Part shown: positions 51,193 through 60,654 of the stretch, piece by piece
Layout of the letters: each line of letters begins with the position of its first letter
How positions within the stretch are numbered: position 1 is the stretch's first letter
Source: Flavobacteriaceae bacterium UJ101
Lineage (GTDB): Bacteria > Bacteroidota > Bacteroidia > Flavobacteriales > UJ101
DNA length: 64,000 nt
Assembly: GCA_001880285.1 (NCBI GenBank)
Contig: CP016269.1
Span: forward strand, 2,304,501-2,368,500
Direction of reading: 5' to 3'
Notes under the pieces: model-generated
What the model was told of the DNA's origin: nothing
Database searches by the model: none
The model's input: only the letters and a program-made list of their open reading frames with translations
Made by a program: the position numbers and the translations under genes

Positions 51193-54162
51193 ATGATTAA
51201 AAAGATTATAATCCAAGGTTTTTTGTTATTAGGAACGTACAGTTTTGCACAAAGAACGGCTATATATACAGCAAGTGATCAAGATTTTCGAGAGGCTACA
51301 GAAGTGTATCATAATCAATCGTATCAATTTGCACAAGATCGTTATCAAGAGATTGCTACCAATCATAGTAAACCACAAGATGTAAGAGAAATTAGTCAAT
51401 TTTATGTTTCATTATGTGCAGTGAAATTACGTCAAAAAGGGGCATTAGCTCGATTTGAAACATTTGCAAATTCACATCCTGAAAAAGATTATGTACAAGA
51501 AGCGTATCAGGATTTGGGAGATTATTTTTATGGAAGAGGAGATTATAAAAATGCATTGTTGTATTATGATAAAACGAATCCAAAGCTGATTAGAGGAAAG
51601 AAGGATGAATATGCTTTTCGTGTGGGATACGCTGCATTTTCACAACATGAGTATGATAAAGCTTTACATGCCTTTAAACAAGTTTCCAATCGATCAAAGT
51701 TGACTGAAGATGCTAAATATTTTTCAGGTCATATTTTATATCAACAAGAAAAAGCAGAGAAGGCGCGTAAATTATTTAATGAATTAAAAGATTCAGATCA
51801 ATATAAGGATAAAGTACGCCCTTATTTGTTACAAACAGCTTATAAAAGTTCTGATTATGAAGAGGCAATAGAAGAAGGGAAAGAAATTTTGGCTTCAACC
51901 GATCAATCAGGAGTTCAAGAAAAAGAAGCTCAAAAGATAGTGGGAGAGAGTTATTTTAATCAACAAAACTATAAAGAAGCTATTCCTTACTTAGAAGAAT
52001 ATACCAATTCGGGAGTGATTTTGACACCAACCGATTATTATCAACTAGGGTTTTCTTATGATGAAACAGGAAATTATAGTAAAGCGATTGAAAATTATAA
52101 TAAGATTGTAGCGGGAAAAGATGAAATGGCTCAAAAAGCCTATTATCAATTAGGACATTCATATGTAAAAGAAGGTCAAAAAAATGAAGCTTTAAATGCT
52201 TTTAAATCGGCAGCTGAATTAGATTTTGATGCTAAAATACAAGAAGATGCTTTGTATAATTATGCTAAATTAAGTTATGAAATTGGAAATCCTCATAAAA
52301 CGGTACCAGAAGCTTTGAATGAGTATCTTGTAGTATATCCTAATTCAAATCATACAGATGAAATCCATAAAATGTTGGTGAATTCGTATCAAAATTTAGG
52401 AGACTATGCTCAAGCTTATGATGTTTTGAAAACCAAGATTGTTCCTGAAAATCCAAGTTTGAAACCATTAGAAGCTCAAATAGGTTACCAGTATGGAGTT
52501 CAGTTATTTAAAAAAGGAAATGATGCAAAAGCAGAAATGATTTTTTCAGAAGTAGCTCAACTTCCTTTAAAATCATCTTATTCAGCAAAATCAGTTTATT
52601 GGAAGGGGCAGGCTCAATATAGACAAGGAAATTACAAGGGAGCATTGAAAACATTAAACGATTTTCAAAGTTTAGGATTGCAATCTTCTGAGAATGATCG
52701 TGTGGACTATAATAAAGGTTATTTATATTTTAAACTGGGAGATTATAAGAATGCTGCAACGTATTTCAAATCCTATGTAAATCAGGCAAAAGATTCTAAT
52801 TATAGAAAAGACGCGCAGTTAAGATTAGCGGATAGTTATTATGCTTCAGCACAATTTTGGCCTTCTTTAGAAGAGTATCAAAAGGTTGTAGATGCGAATC
52901 ATGCGCAAAAAGATTATGCTGCTTTTCAAAAAGGGATGGTATACGGTTTGGTTAATCGTGAAGCAGAAAAGCAGGCCCAATTGGAATCTTTTTTAAAGGA
53001 ATATCCAAAATCAGACTATTATGATGATGGAATGTATCAACTGGCAAGTACGTATTTTAAAGCTGGGGATAAAGAAAAGGCTATTCAATTATTTACGAAA
53101 ATGCAAAATGATTTTCCAGCAAGTGAATTGGTTCCTTTTGCTGAATTGAAGAAAGCACAAATTTATTATAATAACGATCAATCAGAAGAAGCATTAGAAG
53201 CATACAAAAATATAGTACAAGCCTTTCCTAATACATCTGCTGCACAGGAATCTGTTTTAGGTGTGAAGAAAATTTATACTGAGAATGCCCAAATAGGAGA
53301 ATATGAAAAGTGGGTAAAAAATATAGGGGTAGAGGTAGATCAAGATGAATTGATGCGATTGAATTATGAAGTAGCAGAAAAACAATTTCATGAAAAGAAA
53401 TACGACCAAGCTGAAAAATTATTTGAAGAATTTATTACAAAATACCCTAGCTCTGTAAATAGTACAAATGCTTATTATTATAAGGGAGAAAGTGCTTATC
53501 AAAGTAATAAAATAGAAAAGGCCATTTCGGCATTTGAGAAAATAAAGAACGATAATAAGTACAGCGAACAAGCCTATCTTCGACTATCTCAAATGTATAT
53601 GAAAAAGGAAAATAAAGAATTGGCATTAAATTCACTATTAAAATTAAATGAGATTTCTGAAAAAGAAGCCTATCAAAATTTTGCCACAGTAGGAATTATG
53701 CGAATCTATCATTTGAATGGAGAAGATGAAAAAGCATTTCCATATGCCGAAAAAGTATTAGAGAATAAACAAGCCTCAGCTTCAGCTAAAGAAGATGCTC
53801 AGTTAATTATAGCACGAAATTTAGTAAAAACTAATTTAGATGAAGCCTTGAAATATTACGAAAAACTAAATCAATCAGAAAAAGAAAACATCAAAGCAGA
53901 AGTTTTATATTACAAAGCACAAAATCTAGCGAATAAAAAGGCCTATACAAAATCAAATGATGCTATTTTTGAACTAGCTTCTCAATATGGTGCAGAAGCT
54001 GAATGGACTGCAAAAGCTTTATTGATTATGGCAGATAATTATCGAGCACTTGAAGATCCATATCAAGCAAATTATACCTTAGAAACTATAATAGAAACGT
54101 ATCCTGAAATGACGGATATTGTAAATCAAGCCAAAGCCAAACAAAAATTAATTAAGAAGTAA
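51193..54162 (+). CDS. Long secreted tetratricopeptide repeat protein
   Basis: The 989-residue protein has a Sec signal (1-20, ending Y-S-F-A-Q). Almost the whole mature length consists of TPR-type helical hairpins, for example A-L-L-Y-Y-D-K-T-N-P near residue 120, Y-Q-L-G-F-S-Y-D-E-T-G-N-Y near residue 285 and Y-Y-K-G-E-S-A-Y-Q-S near residue 762. Many units resemble the outer-membrane-lipoprotein/BamD and YbgF class of TPRs. No enzyme domain is seen. It is followed 5-23 bp later by a predicted outer-membrane barrel, so it may form a periplasmic scaffold that works with that barrel. Confidence 0.87.
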   Translation: MIKKIIIQGFLLLGTYSFAQRTAIYTASDQDFREATEVYHNQSYQFAQDRYQEIATNHSKPQDVREISQFYVSLCAVKLRQKGALARFETFANSHPEKDYVQEAYQDLGDYFYGRGDYKNALLYYDKTNPKLIRGKKDEYAFRVGYAAFSQHEYDKALHAFKQVSNRSKLTEDAKYFSGHILYQQEKAEKARKLFNELKDSDQYKDKVRPYLLQTAYKSSDYEEAIEEGKEILASTDQSGVQEKEAQKIVGESYFNQQNYKEAIPYLEEYTNSGVILTPTDYYQLGFSYDETGNYSKAIENYNKIVAGKDEMAQKAYYQLGHSYVKEGQKNEALNAFKSAAELDFDAKIQEDALYNYAKLSYEIGNPHKTVPEALNEYLVVYPNSNHTDEIHKMLVNSYQNLGDYAQAYDVLKTKIVPENPSLKPLEAQIGYQYGVQLFKKGNDAKAEMIFSEVAQLPLKSSYSAKSVYWKGQAQYRQGNYKGALKTLNDFQSLGLQSSENDRVDYNKGYLYFKLGDYKNAATYFKSYVNQAKDSNYRKDAQLRLADSYYASAQFWPSLEEYQKVVDANHAQKDYAAFQKGMVYGLVNREAEKQAQLESFLKEYPKSDYYDDGMYQLASTYFKAGDKEKAIQLFTKMQNDFPASELVPFAELKKAQIYYNNDQSEEALEAYKNIVQAFPNTSAAQESVLGVKKIYTENAQIGEYEKWVKNIGVEVDQDELMRLNYEVAEKQFHEKKYDQAEKLFEEFITKYPSSVNSTNAYYYKGESAYQSNKIEKAISAFEKIKNDNKYSEQAYLRLSQMYMKKENKELALNSLLKLNEISEKEAYQNFATVGIMRIYHLNGEDEKAFPYAEKVLENKQASASAKEDAQLIIARNLVKTNLDEALKYYEKLNQSEKENIKAEVLYYKAQNLANKKAYTKSNDAIFELASQYGAEAEWTAKALLIMADNYRALEDPYQANYTLETIIETYPEMTDIVNQAKAKQKLIKK

Positions 54163-54185
54163 TATCTTTGAAAAAAATAGTAACA

Positions 54186-55943
54186 ATGAAAAAAGTACAA
54201 ATCACTATATTAACCGTTCTAACAGGTTCTTCTTTTGTTTTTTCACAAATAGAACAAGAAACGATTGATGTGGAAAAGTCGTATAATCCAGCGGTTCAAG
54301 ATGTAGAAAAATTAGACGAGAGCCCAGTGTTTGATAATGAAGTGGAAAAAAATAAACTAGAAGTAAATTATTCTCCTATAAATATTCCAGTTAAGTCTGA
54401 TTATAAACTATCTTCTATTAACCCTGTGAAATTACCTATAAAAGATAATAATACTTTATATAATAGCTATTTAAAAGGAGGTTTAGGTTTACCTATGACT
54501 ACTTTATTAGATGCCTATGTTGATTATGAATACGATCGTAACAAACATTTTGGAGCTTTCCTACATCATTTTGGAACGGATTCTGATGTGGATGGTGTTC
54601 GTGTAGACGATGATCAATCTCAAAATAGCTTAGAATTATTTTATAAAGCAAATTATGATGATTTAGCTACAAAATTAACTTTAGGATACGATGTTTCCAC
54701 TTATAATTATTATGGAATAGGAGATCTAAATAGTGTATTTGGAACGAATACAGCTGATCAAATTTATAACACAGTTGAAACAGAGAATAATTATCATACT
54801 GCTTATTTAAACTTTGGTTTAGATGGTTATGAAAATCGTATTTTTGATAATTCAGATTTGTTAGTGCGTTATTTTAAAGGAGACTTTAATGCAGATGAAA
54901 TCTATGCTCGTTTAGATACAGATTTAGCACATGATGGAAAAAGACGTTCTATGCCTTTAAACTCTATTTATTTTAGAGGAAATGCTAATTTGAACTTAGA
55001 GTATATTCATACTGATTTTAATGAATCGACTTTTGGAAGTAATACTAAAGCAGGGTTTTTTAAAGCCACTTTAGAACCTACTATGACCATTACAAACGAT
55101 GTAAACTATATTAAATTAGGATTTGATTTAACGTATAATAATGATTATGAAAATAATCAAAATGATGTTTACATTTACCCCGAAATAGAAGCTATGATTC
55201 GGCCAGCTGATGAATTCAATATATATGCGGGAGTTAATGGAGGGTTGAAAAATAATACTTATTATGATTTAGTACAGTCAAATCCGTGGATGGCACCTGG
55301 AATTGCTTTGAAATCAACTAATACACGATATAATATTTACGGAGGAATAAAAGGGGTGTTTAATGATGTTTTTCAATATAAAGGAGAAATTTCATATGCT
55401 GATATAGATGATTTTATGATGATGGCCAATGTTCCTATTGAAATAAGTACTACTATACCAACTTACCGTTTAGAAAATAGTTTTGGAACCGTATACGGAG
55501 ATACAAAAAATCTAGCAGTAAAAGGTGAGTTGAATTATGTTGGGATTGATCGTTTAACCACAACGTTAGCAGCTGCTTTTTATAATTATGATGTAGAAGG
55601 AAACAACGAAGCATGGAATTATCCTGATTTTACTTCAACATTTACAGCAGAATATAAATTGCTGGATAACAAACTAGCCGTTGGGACCGATATTTATTAT
55701 ATAGGAGAGAGAAAAGATTTGGTGTATGATTATACTACAGGTTCAGCAGTTTCGAATGGTAGAAAAACATTGAATAGTTATGTAGATGCCAATTTAAGAG
55801 GTAATTATAATATTAACGATAAATGGGGAGCATTTTTAAAACTAAATAATATTTTTGGAGATTATGAAAAGTTCAAAAATTATGATACACAAGGCTTCCA
55901 AATCTTAGGTGGATTTACCTATAAGTTTTCTGTAAATCGTTAG
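54186..55943 (+). CDS. Outer membrane beta-barrel protein, TonB-receptor-like, without plug domain
   Basis: Translation from the ATG at 54186 gives 585 residues with a normal signal peptide ending V-F-S-Q. A TTG 18 bp upstream (54168) is possible but would place extra residues before the signal. After a short stretch with I-D-V-E-K-S-Y-N-P and L-P-I-K-D, the rest is alternating beta strands such as L-D-A-Y-V-D-Y-E-Y-D, L-K-G-G-L-G-L and a terminal G-G-F-T-Y-K-F. The barrel resembles the C-terminal part of TonB-dependent receptors without a visible plug. It is paired with the upstream TPR gene, probably as one operon, and ends at a strong terminator. The substrate is unknown. Confidence 0.78.
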   Translation: MKKVQITILTVLTGSSFVFSQIEQETIDVEKSYNPAVQDVEKLDESPVFDNEVEKNKLEVNYSPINIPVKSDYKLSSINPVKLPIKDNNTLYNSYLKGGLGLPMTTLLDAYVDYEYDRNKHFGAFLHHFGTDSDVDGVRVDDDQSQNSLELFYKANYDDLATKLTLGYDVSTYNYYGIGDLNSVFGTNTADQIYNTVETENNYHTAYLNFGLDGYENRIFDNSDLLVRYFKGDFNADEIYARLDTDLAHDGKRRSMPLNSIYFRGNANLNLEYIHTDFNESTFGSNTKAGFFKATLEPTMTITNDVNYIKLGFDLTYNNDYENNQNDVYIYPEIEAMIRPADEFNIYAGVNGGLKNNTYYDLVQSNPWMAPGIALKSTNTRYNIYGGIKGVFNDVFQYKGEISYADIDDFMMMANVPIEISTTIPTYRLENSFGTVYGDTKNLAVKGELNYVGIDRLTTTLAAAFYNYDVEGNNEAWNYPDFTSTFTAEYKLLDNKLAVGTDIYYIGERKDLVYDYTTGSAVSNGRKTLNSYVDANLRGNYNINDKWGAFLKLNNIFGDYEKFKNYDTQGFQILGGFTYKFSVNR

Positions 55944-55960
55944 ATATTGAGATATAAAAA

Positions 55961-56000
55961 AACAAAAAAAGTTGTCGAAAAGGACAACTTTTTTTGTTTT
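55961..56000 (+). terminator. Terminator after the beta-barrel gene
   Basis: AACAAAAAAAGTTGTC (55961-55976) pairs with GACAACTTTTTTTGTT (55983-55998), followed by further T. Confidence 0.85.
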
Positions 56001-56038
56001 TTTATTAAAAACTTAAACGTTTAAGTTTTTAATAAAAA
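55999..56038. repeat. 40-bp perfect palindrome
   Basis: The sequence from 55999 to 56038 is its own reverse complement over all 40 bases, centred on AACGTT at 56016-56021, with no loop. It directly follows the terminator of the beta-barrel gene and precedes the symporter gene by about 150 bp. Confidence 0.9.
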
Positions 56039-56189
56039 TTAACTAATTATAGTTGTTTTTAAGTTAACTACTGATTTTTAATTACTTACTTGTCTTATGT
56101 GAATAATTACAATAATGTCATGATTATGGTTTCATTAATGATATGTAATGTCGACCGTTAAAACAATACATTTAATAAAAAAAATAATT

Positions 56190-57791
56190 ATGAATATTAC
56201 TGGAGTTATTTCATTCATAGGATTTACGGCATTAGTAGCCATAATTTCCTATATGAAAACTAAATCAAAAGAAACGACATCCTCAGAAGGATATTTCTTA
56301 GGAGGGAGGAGTTTAACAGGACCGGTGATTGCAGGTTCTTTATTATTAACTAACTTATCTACAGAACAAATTGTTGGTTTAAATGGTAATGCTTATGAGC
56401 AGGGGATTTTGGTCATGGCATGGGAAACTTTAGCTGCTGTTGCTATGGTGGTTACAGCGCTATTTTTATTACCACGATATCTAAAAGGAGGAATTACAAC
56501 CGTTCCTCAGTTTTTAGAAGAACGATATGATAAAATGACCAAAACAATGGTCTCTACTTTGTTTTTATCAGGTTATGTAGTGATTTTTCTTCCTATTGTA
56601 TTGTACTCAGGAGCGGTAGCGATTAGTACAATTTTTGGTATACCTGAACTTTTAGGAGTGAACAAAACCGTTGCAATATGGATTTGTGTATGGAGTATCG
56701 GAAGTATTGGATCCATTTATGCTGTGTTTGGAGGTCTAAGAGCTGTAGCAGTATCGGATACCATAAATGCTATTGGATTGTTGATAGGAGGGTTGTTAAT
56801 TCCTTTCTTTGGCTTAATTGTGATGGGAGATGGTAGTTTAGGAGAAGGAATTAATAAAATAGTTACAGATCATCCTGAACATATGAACGCTATTGGTTCA
56901 GAGGATTCATCTATTCCTTTCTCGACTATTTTTACAGGAATGATGTTAGTCCAATTATTTTATTGGGGAACCAACCAAGCCATTATTCAAAGAGCATTAG
57001 GAGCTAAAAATTTAAAAGAAGGTCAAAAAGGATTGTTACTAGCTTCTTTTTTTAAAATCTTAGGGCCTCTTATTGTTGTTTTACCTGGAATCATTGCATT
57101 TCATTTATATTCAGGAACTGGATTAGTAGAAAAACCAGATGAAGCTTACCCAGTATTGGTTAAAAATGTTTTACCTACCTATTTGATTGGTTTCTTTGCA
57201 GCTGTTTTATTTGGAGCAATTTTAAGTTCTTTTAATAGTGCTTTAAATAGTGCGGTGACCTTGTTTGGAGTAGATATTTATAAAGAACATATTAACAAAG
57301 ATGCTTCAGATAGAGAGACAGTTGCCGCAGGGAAAAAATTTGGAATTGTATTGGCTGTTTTATCGATGCTTATTGCACCTTTAATTATGTATGCCTCTGA
57401 TGGGTTATTTGGATATCTACAAGAAGTGAACGGTTGTTATAGTATTCCTATTCTTACTATAATTGTTGTAGGGTATTTAACACGATATGTTCCAGCAATA
57501 GCCGCGAAAATAGGATTAACTTTAGGTTGTGTTTTATATATCATTAGTCAGTTTATAGTAAAACCATATATAGTTGGGGAAGAAGGATATCCACATTTTT
57601 TACATGTGATGGCTATTTTGTTCGTTATGAACGTGATTATTATGTTAGTTATTGGAAAACTAAATCCTAGAGAGGAAGCTTTTGTTCTCGAAGATTCAGG
57701 AAAAGTGAATATAATACCATGGAAATATGCTTCGACTGTTGGGGCAGTAATTTGCTTGGTAGTAGTAACGATCTACTGGTATTTTTCTTAA
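56190..57791 (+). CDS. Sodium:solute symporter (SSS/SLC5 family)
   Basis: Starting at the ATG at 56190 gives 533 residues that begin with a membrane helix in the usual place. An in-frame ATG 42 bp upstream would add 14 basic residues. About 14 helices are visible with the family features: Y-F-L-G-G-R-S-L-T-G-P near residue 32, L-S-T-E-Q-I-V-G-L-N-G near residue 56, and W-G-T-N-Q-A-I-I-Q-R-A near residue 260. The W-G-T-N-Q and P-R-Y-L-K-G-G-I-T-T segments resemble SGLT-type sugar transporters. It is followed 24 bp later by a LamB-like porin, which supports carbohydrate uptake driven by sodium. Confidence 0.92.
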   Translation: MNITGVISFIGFTALVAIISYMKTKSKETTSSEGYFLGGRSLTGPVIAGSLLLTNLSTEQIVGLNGNAYEQGILVMAWETLAAVAMVVTALFLLPRYLKGGITTVPQFLEERYDKMTKTMVSTLFLSGYVVIFLPIVLYSGAVAISTIFGIPELLGVNKTVAIWICVWSIGSIGSIYAVFGGLRAVAVSDTINAIGLLIGGLLIPFFGLIVMGDGSLGEGINKIVTDHPEHMNAIGSEDSSIPFSTIFTGMMLVQLFYWGTNQAIIQRALGAKNLKEGQKGLLLASFFKILGPLIVVLPGIIAFHLYSGTGLVEKPDEAYPVLVKNVLPTYLIGFFAAVLFGAILSSFNSALNSAVTLFGVDIYKEHINKDASDRETVAAGKKFGIVLAVLSMLIAPLIMYASDGLFGYLQEVNGCYSIPILTIIVVGYLTRYVPAIAAKIGLTLGCVLYIISQFIVKPYIVGEEGYPHFLHVMAILFVMNVIIMLVIGKLNPREEAFVLEDSGKVNIIPWKYASTVGAVICLVVVTIYWYFS

Positions 57792-57815
57792 TAAAAGATC
57801 TCTAAAATAAAACAC

Positions 57816-59261
57816 ATGAAACGTATTATACAATTTATAATTCCTTTAGGAGGGATTATATCCACACCATTAATAGCACAGAGTGAACAAGACTCTATAC
57901 AATTATTAAAAAAGCAAATAGAACAACTCGAATCAAATAAAACAGCTATTCAGAAAATAAGTGAACGATTAGCAAAGTTTGAAAATCATTCTTTAACACC
58001 AACAGGTTATTTTCGTACTACGATGGGGACTAGTGAAGGAGGAGAAACTCAAGCTTTTTTTCAGGCTCCAGGAGCACAGTCTAAGTACCGTATGGGGAAT
58101 GAAGCTGATACTTATGCTGAATTTGCTTTAAAATATAAATATCAACTTAAGGAAGAAGGAACTTCTTTTGAAACCATGTTTCGTATGAGAGGATGGTCTG
58201 CAAAAGGCGACAATATGAATTGGAAATTGGATGATATAGGAGAATTTTATGTCAAAATGAATGATATCTATAAAGATATTGATGTTTGGGGAGGGAGAAG
58301 ATATTATTATCGGATGTCGACTCATATTATTGATCATTTTTGGTTAAATCCAGGTGAAGGTTCAAATGTTGGTTTTGGAGTAGAAGGGTTGAGAGGTAAA
58401 GATAAAGAAGATGATATTAAAATTGCATTATTTGAATATGAAATGGATGGAGTAACGCGTCCTGATGGTCAATCTATATCCTCTTCAGAGGATTATATAC
58501 AATCGTATGTTTTAGATGCTCGTTGGGTAGATATTCCATTTAATAAAGATGGTCAAATGAATATCTGGGGGCAATATTCTGCTCGAACTTCAAACGAAGC
58601 TTTAGGGTTTGATTCAAAACAAGGTTTTGGAGTAGGGTTTTGGCACAATCAAAAGAAGTTATTTGGAGGAAAAGCCAATAATATCTTTTATGGAAGCTTT
58701 CGACAAGGAACTTCGGTATATCAAACAGGTTATGATATAACACCTGTTTATGAAAACTTTGGAGGAAGTTCCGATATCATACGATATGATTTGGACAAAG
58801 CCAATTTATGGGAGTTTTCTAATAACTTTTTGTATGAATTAGATGAAAGGTTTGCTGTTAATTGGATTTTGTTATTTAGTCAAGAAAATAGAGGAGTAAC
58901 ACCGTATAATTATAATACAGGAGAAGTAACAGGGAAAGGAAAGCAAATTAATTGGTTTAGTACTGGATTTAGAGCGGAGAAGTATTTGCATAAACATTTA
59001 AGTTTAGCTTTAGAAACAGGTTTTGATTATGTAGATAACCAAATTACAGATCAAAATGGGTGGCTAACGAAAATTACTTTTTCACCTGAAATACGTTGGA
59101 ATTACGGGTTTTATACAAGGCCAGTTATTCGTCCTTTTGTTACCTATGCCTTTTGGCCTGATAATTTTGAAGGTAGTGTGGGAAATCAATTTGGAACAGC
59201 TCCTTATGGAGATAATACGGATGGATTTGTTTTTGGTATTAATATAGAAGCTTGGTGGTAG
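57816..59261 (+). CDS. Maltoporin (LamB)-like carbohydrate porin
   Basis: The 481-residue protein has a signal peptide (about 1-21), a short coiled-coil stretch (residues about 28-55, L-L-K-K-Q-I-E-Q-L-E) and a porin domain. The porin domain opens T-G-Y-F-R-T-T-M-G, continues Y-R-M-G-N-E-A-D-T-Y-A-E-F, and ends with F-V-T-Y-A-F-W and I-N-I-E-A-W-W. The F-R-x-x-x-G, G-N-E-x-D-T-Y and R-P-F-V-T-Y-A motifs and D-V-W-G-G-R-R-Y-Y-Y-R are marks of LamB maltoporins, including their N-terminal coiled coil. It would form a trimeric outer-membrane channel for maltodextrins or other sugars. Its gene is directly after the sodium symporter gene. Confidence 0.85.
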   Translation: MKRIIQFIIPLGGIISTPLIAQSEQDSIQLLKKQIEQLESNKTAIQKISERLAKFENHSLTPTGYFRTTMGTSEGGETQAFFQAPGAQSKYRMGNEADTYAEFALKYKYQLKEEGTSFETMFRMRGWSAKGDNMNWKLDDIGEFYVKMNDIYKDIDVWGGRRYYYRMSTHIIDHFWLNPGEGSNVGFGVEGLRGKDKEDDIKIALFEYEMDGVTRPDGQSISSSEDYIQSYVLDARWVDIPFNKDGQMNIWGQYSARTSNEALGFDSKQGFGVGFWHNQKKLFGGKANNIFYGSFRQGTSVYQTGYDITPVYENFGGSSDIIRYDLDKANLWEFSNNFLYELDERFAVNWILLFSQENRGVTPYNYNTGEVTGKGKQINWFSTGFRAEKYLHKHLSLALETGFDYVDNQITDQNGWLTKITFSPEIRWNYGFYTRPVIRPFVTYAFWPDNFEGSVGNQFGTAPYGDNTDGFVFGINIEAWW

Positions 59262-59306
59262 TAAATTATTTCTTAAAGTATATAAAAATATAATTAATAT
59301 CATAAT

Positions 59307-59340
59307 AAAAAATCCTAATAAAACTATTAGGATTTTTTAT
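59307..59340 (+). terminator. Terminator after the LamB-like gene
   Basis: AAAAAATCCTAATA (59307-59320) pairs perfectly with 59325-59338 around a 4-nt loop. It ends only 10-12 bp before the aat start codon. Confidence 0.88.
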
Positions 59341-59350
59341 TTTTGCAAAT

Positions 59351-59986
59351 ATGAAGTTGAAAGTTTTGTCAGACAAAATAGTGTTTCCATCAGTTGATGG
59401 AGTTGGTGAACACGGTATTGTAGCTATAGGGGGGGATCTTTCAGTTAAACGATTAAAACTAGCATATCAAACAGGTATCTTTCCCTGGTTTAATGACGAT
59501 GAACCCATTATGTGGTGGTCTCCTGATCCACGTTTTGTATTGTATCCGAAAGATCTAAAGGTTTCAAAGAGTATGCGTAAAATATTACGAAATGAAACAT
59601 TTACGATAACCTATAACCAAAATTTTAAGGAAGTTATTCAAGCGTGCCAGAAAATTCCGAGAGAGGGGCAAGAAGGAACCTGGATAACAGATAATATGGT
59701 TAAAGCATATGTAGAGTTACATAAAGAGGGTTGGGCAAAAAGTGTTGAAGTATGGAAAGATGATAAATTGGTAGGTGGTTTGTACGGTATTGATTTAGGA
59801 AATGTTTTTTGTGGTGAAAGTATGTTTTCAAAGGTAAGCAATGCTTCTAAAGCAGGTTTTATTACTTTTATAGAAGAGAAATTGAATCAATATGAAGTGA
59901 TTGATTGCCAGATACACACTGACCATTTAGAAAGTTTAGGAGCAAAAGAAATACCACGAGAATTATTTTTATCATATCTAAAATAA
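59351..59986 (+). CDS. aat: Leucyl/phenylalanyl-tRNA-protein transferase
   Basis: The 211-residue enzyme adds leucine or phenylalanine from aminoacyl-tRNA to proteins with an N-terminal Arg or Lys, which marks them for ClpAP via ClpS. The sequence contains the signature F-P-W-F (about 38-41), the following P-I-M-W-W-S-P-D-P-R-F-V-L and a C-terminal Q-I-H-T-D-H-L-E-S-L-G-A, all typical of Aat. The start codon lies almost on the terminator of the LamB-like gene, so its promoter must overlap that hairpin or lie within the upstream gene. No clpS is adjacent. Confidence 0.95.
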   Translation: MKLKVLSDKIVFPSVDGVGEHGIVAIGGDLSVKRLKLAYQTGIFPWFNDDEPIMWWSPDPRFVLYPKDLKVSKSMRKILRNETFTITYNQNFKEVIQACQKIPREGQEGTWITDNMVKAYVELHKEGWAKSVEVWKDDKLVGGLYGIDLGNVFCGESMFSKVSNASKAGFITFIEEKLNQYEVIDCQIHTDHLESLGAKEIPRELFLSYLK

Positions 59987-59987
59987 A

Positions 59988-60014
59988 AAAACGCCAAGCA
60001 AAGCTTGGCGTTTT
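59988..60014. terminator. Bidirectional terminator between aat and the outer-membrane barrel genes
   Basis: AAAACGCCAAGC (59988-59999) pairs with GCTTGGCGTTTT (60003-60014) around a 3-nt loop, with A-rich and T-rich flanks. Confidence 0.9.
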
Positions 60015-60034
60015 AAATGAGAACAATTTATGTA

Positions 60035-60625
60035 TTAATTTGAAGCTTTTTTCCCAGCTCCAAAGTTTTTAGAAATTCCAAATCCTACTTCTTTTCCAAA
60101 GTTAAAATTGAAATTATCAGCATCGTAATTAGTACCGCTTAAGTTACTATATTCAATACCACCAATATTGAAGTTCAAACCAAAACCATTTCTCATGTTA
60201 ATAAATAAAGCAGGAACTAAATCAGTATAAAGCCCGTCAGCAGAATATTGCTCAATTCCAGCTAAATCGTTAGCTAAATATTGGTAACCAACACCTAAAT
60301 CAGCAAAAACTGAAAAAGTATTGTTTAATGGCATACTATAACGTAAGAAACCACCAATTTTTTGATTTTGCTCATAAGCATCTGCATTTACAGTATTATT
60401 TGAAACTGTACCATCAGATTCTTTATATGACCACTCAGCACCTAAAGTTAAATGATCTGTAAATTGGTAACCAATTTTAGGATTTAAGGTTAATGTACTT
60501 CCATCAGCATTGTTAATTTCAGTATCTGAATAACCCACTTCTCCTGCTACTAATATTGTGTTCTTTTGTGCTGTTGCAAAAATTCCTGTTGCAATTAAAG
60601 CAGCACTTAAAATTATTTTTTTCAT
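60035..60625 (-). CDS. Small outer membrane beta-barrel protein (OMP_b-brl type), paralogue 1
   Basis: The 196-residue protein has a signal peptide (1-19) and an eight-strand type barrel, with V-A-G-E-V-G-Y-S near residue 25, K-I-G-Y-Q-F-T-D-H-L-T-L-G-A-E-W near residue 50 and F-G-K-E-V-G-F-G-I-S-K-N-F near the C-terminus. This pattern fits the small OmpA/OmpX-like or PF13505 barrels. It is followed in sequence space by a paralogue 29 bp upstream, sharing G-F-G-L-N-F-N-I-G and the same terminal strand, so the pair arose by tandem duplication. It has no periplasmic peptidoglycan-binding domain. Confidence 0.88.
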   Translation of the reverse strand: MKKIILSAALIATGIFATAQKNTILVAGEVGYSDTEINNADGSTLTLNPKIGYQFTDHLTLGAEWSYKESDGTVSNNTVNADAYEQNQKIGGFLRYSMPLNNTFSVFADLGVGYQYLANDLAGIEQYSADGLYTDLVPALFINMRNGFGLNFNIGGIEYSNLSGTNYDADNFNFNFGKEVGFGISKNFGAGKKASN

Positions 60626-60654
60626 ATTTAAAGTATTTTAAATCAATTTTTTAA

